A DNA stretch of 64,000 nt from Isoetes taiwanensis (Eukaryota > Streptophyta > Lycopodiopsida > Isoetales > Isoetaceae): assembly GCA_021234155.1 (NCBI GenBank), contig JAJEKV010000025.1:7516531-7580530 (forward strand), in the 5' to 3' direction. Of the stretch, positions 58,782 through 64,000 are shown one piece after another. Under the pieces are notes generated by a model. It was not told the DNA's origin. It was given only the letters and a program-made list of their open reading frames with translations, and made no database searches. The position numbers and the translations under genes were made by a program. The stretch's first letter is position 1; each line of letters begins with the position of its first letter.

Positions 58782-61700
58782 GAACCCCTTCCAAATTTCC
58801 ATGGAAACCCTTCCAATTTTCCATGGAAAATAGGAAGGGTTTCCATGGAAACCCTTCCGGCTTTCATTAAAACCAGGAAGGGTTTCCATGGAAACCCTTC
58901 CTATTTTCCATATAGGAAGGGTTTCCATGGAAAATAGGAAGGGTTTCCGTGGAAACCCTTCCTGTTTTTAATGGAAAATTGGAGGGGTTTCCAATTTGAA
59001 AATCGGAAGGGTTTCCTCGGAAAATGGGAAGGGTTTCCATTTTTTTTTTTTTCAAGGCGCACGCCGCCATTAATGGTGCACGCTCATGCACGCTCATAAA
59101 TATGCACGACACTTAAGAATTTAAATTTTAATTCAAATGGAAACCCTTCCTATTTTTCAAACCCATGGGAAAATAGGAAGGGTTTCCACAAATGGGGGAA
59201 AATAGGAAGGGTTTCCACGTTTCATCAAAAAATTTGTAAGGGGAACAAATTTCTAGTTTTCTTGTTATCATTTCTAGTTTTCTTGTTATCATTTCTAGTT
59301 TTCTTGTTATCACATAATTGTATAAGAGGATACATGCAATCATGTAATTTTATAAGAGGAAACACACAAGGGATGTAAAAGCGCCAAGCTAAACACCCCC
59401 AACATGACAATGAAAGTGTAGCATCTAGATTCGAGCATCTAGATTCGAGCATTAGATCCGAGCCGAACAAACAACATTTACAATCAACAAGTTCCAATGT
59501 TACTTTGGCTGGGGATGAAAAACAAAAGAAAACACATATGCAATCCTAAAAGGCATATAAGGATTGTAGCCAACTCAGAGAAAAGAGAGGAGAGAGAAAC
59601 TAGTGTTATAACACATGGTAACCAAGATAATTTATAATGCAGAATTGGCTAGCAACTTTCATTCTACAATGTCAGTGTAAGGTATCTTTCTATTGATGTC
59701 ATTTACAACAGATTGTAAAAATGACCATATCTACTAGACCGTATCTCTGTTTGCCTTGAAACAACAAGCGTTATAGAGCTTAATCAAATGCCTAAAATTA
59801 GTGCTAGGTGACCTTTTTTCAAAATCGTAGTCTAACTTTGTCTAAACAAGACAAATAGTTTCTTTTTTCTGAACTAACATCAGATTGGGGAAATGGCCAT
59901 ATCTAATAGACCGTACCTCTGTTTGCATTGAAACATCAGGCATCGAAAAGCTAAATCAAATGCCTAAAAGTATTGCTAGGTGGACATCTTCCAAATTCCT
60001 AGTCTAAGTATGTTTAAATGAGACAAATAGCCATAGAACAAATATTTATTCAAGCTATAGCTACAACCACTATTCAAGCATTTCAAGTTCAAGATTTCTT
60101 TGTTCTATCATCATGGAATCTTAGTAGGTACGCAATTGCTAACTAAGAACCCATGAAGGCATAAATAATGCTAAGAAGCATCAAGTCTGAGAAGCTTTGG
60201 ATTCATAAACTAATTCTGTACATCCACCATATGCAAGACTGTTCCTATCAATGTACAATTTATAATCAGTGAAGCAAACCTTAAAAAGCTCGCCTCCAAG
60301 TACTTAAGCTCCTATCCTTGCCATGGATTGAATATCTAGCATTCAGAGCCGTCATTTGTTGGCAACAAGTAACCATTTCTTGCATCAAAACTCTGCAAAT
60401 TCAATCTAAATGTTGCTAGTTAAATGCAGCAAGTCATTGCCATCGCTATGTAAAATTGAATCATGTGGTGCCACAGATAATCAAGAGCCACAAATTGATT
60501 GGAACATTGGCAAATGGAAATGCACTATGTGTTGCCACAGATAATCAAGAGCCACAAATTGATTGGAACATTGGCAAATGAAAATGCACTGAAGATAAGC
60601 TTCCATCATAGCATATTAACAGCTTATTTTTGCATGTCCTATTCCAGACCAGAAACAAAGTTTTGGATCAAAATAGAAGTTCAAACCTGAACAAGTTTAT
60701 GATAAAACACTAACTGGCCTTAGGTTTCAGCATATATCATACAACTAAATTTGCTTCAAAAGCACATCTTGTATCCACAAAGCCATCATCATAAGATACA
60801 AATATCCTGAAATGAATAGACAGATGGGTCATTGCCTACCTTAAGCATATGATCATAAGATCTTTCGGAGCAACTCGACCATCAGATTAATATATGCAGG
60901 TGGTCCGGCTTTCCTGTTGCGCCCAACATATCTACCGTATAAGGCATCTCTGGGATACACATCGGTTGGCATTCAGCCATGCTTCATCACCCAAAACTGA
61001 AATCTATAAGACTTAGATCCAGCAAAGATCTGCAATATTGAATCCTAAGAAAATACTACATCAGGTGTGGCTAAGAAAATGCTGTTTTGCCAATCACAGG
61101 GGTCGAAACCGGCATTTTCGAGTTCGAATAGCATTTAGGGCATTTCAATCCACCGACCAAGAACAAGCTTAATCGGCCATTTCTTGAAAGGATAAAGCCT
61201 TATTTCATGGGCTCCGGCCACGAGCATCAGATTTAGTTGAATCGGCCATGCTTGCCAAGGGTTATTATACACCTGTTCTTCTATTTCTATTTTGACCACA
61301 TTTTCGTTTTAGAACTTTAGAGGGCCAAAGACATACCGTCTTGCTTGAACGGGCATCTGTAAAGCATCGATTTGCAATAGCGAGATCATGCCTTTGCTAG
61401 TTTAGAAGCTCTTCGGTTATACTTCAAAACACTTATCGTATGAAACTTTCGATGGTCTCAAGCGATTCGCAAGCGATATGCCATCGCCATCTCTTTGTTA
61501 TTGCTTCGGATTCGCCGCCATAGCTGCCGCCTTCTTGTCACCATCGTATCTTTGCCCGCCTAAGATCTAAAAAAAAACTCATGCCATATCTTCCTTCCCT
61601 CATCCTACTTGCCGCCATAACCCTGCTGATGTTCGATCTACAGAAGAAAGGAAAGAGGATCAAGAAGCAAAACCGTACTGAAGCTTGAAGAAGAAAGAAG

Positions 61701-61950
61701 AGATCACCGCCTATTTGCTGCTGTAGGATTTGCAGAAGGAAGAAAAGGGAAATCAATCGCCAAAACGCAAAGACAACTGCCGGAGGAAGCGATGAGCTAA
61801 GAACAAAAAATAAAATTCCCTTTTCTGAAAAAAAAAAAAGCACAGCCGTAAAAAATTAATTCGAAGCATTAATTACGGCGTGGAAACCCAATAAAAATTA
61901 TATTGTCATGGAAACCCTTCCGGATTTTAAGGAAATTTGGAAGGGTTTCC
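58782..61950. mobile_element. Foldback-like element with palindromic arrays (B copy 2)
   Basis: Counterpart of 41178-44350. The left end here is GAACCCCTTCCAAATTTCC, an exact inverted match over 17 bp to the right-end sequence GGAAATTTGGAAGGG. The GGAAACCCTTCC array is conserved. Confidence 0.6.
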
Positions 61951-63340
61951 CTTTTTTTTTTAATAACCCCAATCGGGGGGAGATAGTGTGAGCGAAAATA
62001 ATGGGTTTTATATCTAGCATAATAACGAGGAGTTACTTTTATATTTTTATACGTTTTTTCACATGATTTTTCTATGACTTTGTTGTTGTATTCGTGCAGG
62101 TGTACTAAACAGTATTTCTAGAGTGCACCCATTTTGAACCGTTGATTTTGAATGAAAATTGCAATCTTGTGGTTGTGGTCTCTCAAAATTTTGGATGGTT
62201 GTTGTGGTTATGGTTTTGGAACTTGTGGTCATGTCCCCACTATTGCACCCTAAAACAAAAAGTTAATTGGCCATATCTAGAATCAAAGATTGGCAAATAG
62301 CTAGTGGGCATATATGAGGCATTCCTAGGACAATGCCCTTGTACTTTTTTTCTTCCAGAGCTCCAGCTCTAGCCACGCATCTCGAGCCAGGAAGAGTTAT
62401 CAGCTGCTAAACGGGGTTTCATGAATCTATATTTGTTTCTTTAAGCTCCAGTTGTACCTTGTCTTCGAATGACTCGAGTTTGGCAACCTAGCTTTTACAC
62501 ATTTTTTTTTTTCATAGAAGGCCCTATGAGAAATTCCTTTTGGCTCCCTCGAATGGGTTCGCCAAAGCCAAGTGAACATAATCGGCTCTCAAGCGGTTTG
62601 GGTAACCCAAAGAAAAAAAGCGCCCGCTTGTGTTAATCAAAAATCGCATTGACCGATTCTAGTTTCTTGTGCGTTCAAGAGGGATTTTATTCTAAAAGTA
62701 GAATATGGATGGCTCCAGTTTCCTTGTTAGAGGCACGGTATAATAACACTAGCAACAAGAATGGATGCCATTCTAAAAACTCATATAGATAAACATGTCT
62801 ATGATGGTGAGATTTACCAAACGACATGATTTAGTAAACTTCAGATCTAACTCTTGAGCCGTGATTCAGTAGATGCAGAGATATATTCATCCTGTTTAAA
62901 CAATCTGAAGGACATGGCAGCAAGTAGTATCTAAAAGCCAAATAATTGTGCAAGATAACTTGGATGCTCCAAAAAAATGTGCCACTCTAGATTTCATTAA
63001 CATGCAGATTTCTATATTTTCCTTGCACTCAACTTCAACATCATTCTCTTCCACTACGATGGAGTGGCGATAAATGAAATGAATTTTCATGGAACAGACG
63101 TGCAATACGCATGCTTGCAATGATTCAAACTAAATGGTAAGATGTCCTTACTCAACTATGATTTTATGAGCCAGAGCTGTGTTAGATTTGTGCTAATCAT
63201 TGTCATTTGAAAGATAATGCGTTCAACCAGATTTGTGCTGCTATTTCCTATTGCTATGAATTGAAGAAGCAAACCCTAGTGCTCAAAACGCAAAATATAG
63301 GGATTTAATTATTTCCTTACATTCCTATGCTCTTACCTTC

Positions 63341-63451
63341 TTAGATCTGCATGTGTTGCAGGATTTTTTAGAGGAACATGTTAAGCTCTGTGGGTTGCAA
63401 CATTGTGCATTCACATACACAGCCCTCATAGAAATGTATGCAAAATCATAA
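63341..63451 (+). pseudogene. PPR-repeat-like exon scrap (B copy 2)
   Basis: Identical reading to 45743-45853, ending AFTYTALIEMYAKS and stop. It is unchanged since the duplication, which reflects the youth of the duplication more than selection. Confidence 0.4.
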
Positions 63452-63865
63452 GCAAGTAAGCAAAGGCAAAATGGGAGCTTAATTTGGAGTTCCAAGCTGT
63501 TTGCGGGTTAATATCATTTTCATGTTTCCAATAGTTAAATGCCCCATCTACGAATTTGCAATGCAGTTTGCAACTATTGATAAATAGTTCTCCTTTGCAA
63601 CAACTACAACTCAACTCGTATCCATGCAAATAGGATGGGCGCATTTTGTTCAAGATGGATACGCTTTTTCAACACACTCCTTTTGCTCTACTTATTTGTT
63701 GGACATGATAGTGTGATGTACATCTCACTCTGTTTAATGTCATGATAGTATGTTGTATTCCACATTCTCAAATCCAAATAAAGACCATATAGAGCTGCAA
63801 TGACATTAGTTGAAAACGTTACATTCAAGTGCCACACTTTCTTTTCACAACTTGTTGCGCCTCTT

Positions 63866-63968
63866 GTTGGGTCCCATAGGCCAACTGGTCTCCGTGGACG
63901 ATAAAAACTCTATTCTATTCTATTCTATTCTATTCTATTCTATTCTATTCTATTCTATTCTATTCTAT
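63866..63968 (+). mobile_element. LINE 3' stub with expanded (TTCTA)n tail (B copy 2)
   Basis: Counterpart of 46262-46336. The tail has about 11 TTCTA units here against about 6 in copy 1. Confidence 0.85.
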
Positions 63969-64000
63969 ATGACATTGATGTGTATGTGGGTTCAAATCTC

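Larger units (their letters stand above)
48191..64000. repeat. Tandem segmental duplication B, copy 2, running past the window end
   Basis: Direct copy of 36313-46369, interrupted by the LTR element at 50116-55850. Before the LTR the coordinate offset is about 11.88 kb and after it about 17.6 kb. The last bases still match 46330-46369. Confidence 0.93.

Overview
This is a repeat-dominated stretch of a nuclear plant genome. The evidence is plant-style mobile DNA: an LTR element primed by initiator tRNA-Met, a CACTA-like element with 3-bp target duplications, a Helitron-type 3' end, L1-like LINEs, a Ty3/gypsy chromovirus-type integrase fragment, MITEs and foldback elements. It also has very low gene density and a single plausible intact gene with a plant-type TATA box. 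The density of old nested repeats suggests a large-genome land plant (gymnosperm or fern more likely than a compact angiosperm), but that is inference and I cannot name the species.

Layout. 1-6 kb: AT- and purine-rich non-coding DNA with short tandem repeats. 6.04-11.49 kb: first copy of a segmental duplication (A), whose second copy lies at 19.66-24.42 kb. Copy A1 lies largely inside a 5.5-kb CACTA-like transposon (7138-12662) that carries two LINE remnants, two MITEs and an unidentified coding-like block. A Helitron-type 3' end follows (12.67-12.80 kb). 14.88-15.82 kb: the only convincing gene, a secreted protein with a degenerate PEBP (phosphatidylethanolamine-binding) fold interrupted by about 85 His/Pro-rich residues. 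One segment of it is duplicated at 17.46 kb. 17.8-18.8 kb: foldback-like element. 24.4-25.8 kb: broken gypsy pol. 26.7-26.9 kb: promoter-like duplication with TATA. 27.2-27.6 kb: MITE with 88-bp inverted ends, then (ATG)57 and a triplicated 60-bp repeat. 29.9-31.1 kb: front half of an L1-like LINE on the minus strand, its ORF1 and endonuclease separated by one in-frame TAG. 31.9-32.4 kb: array of hairpin-forming repeats.

36.3-48.2 kb and 48.2 kb to the window end are two direct copies of an apparently tandem 11.9-kb duplication (B). Each holds a LINE reverse-transcriptase pseudogene, a foldback element packed with GGAAACCCTTCC palindromes, a PPR-like scrap and a LINE 3' stub. Copy B2 is split by a 5.7-kb LTR retrotransposon with 2.7-kb LTRs and only about 320 bp of internal, non-coding sequence, flanked by the 5-bp duplication GCTAG.

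The genes do not form a pathway. Apart from the PEBP-like gene, everything coding belongs to transposons or is a fragment. Copies of the same repeat often differ in clusters at CAG/CTG sites, so some apparent frameshifts may be assembly or base-calling errors rather than decay.
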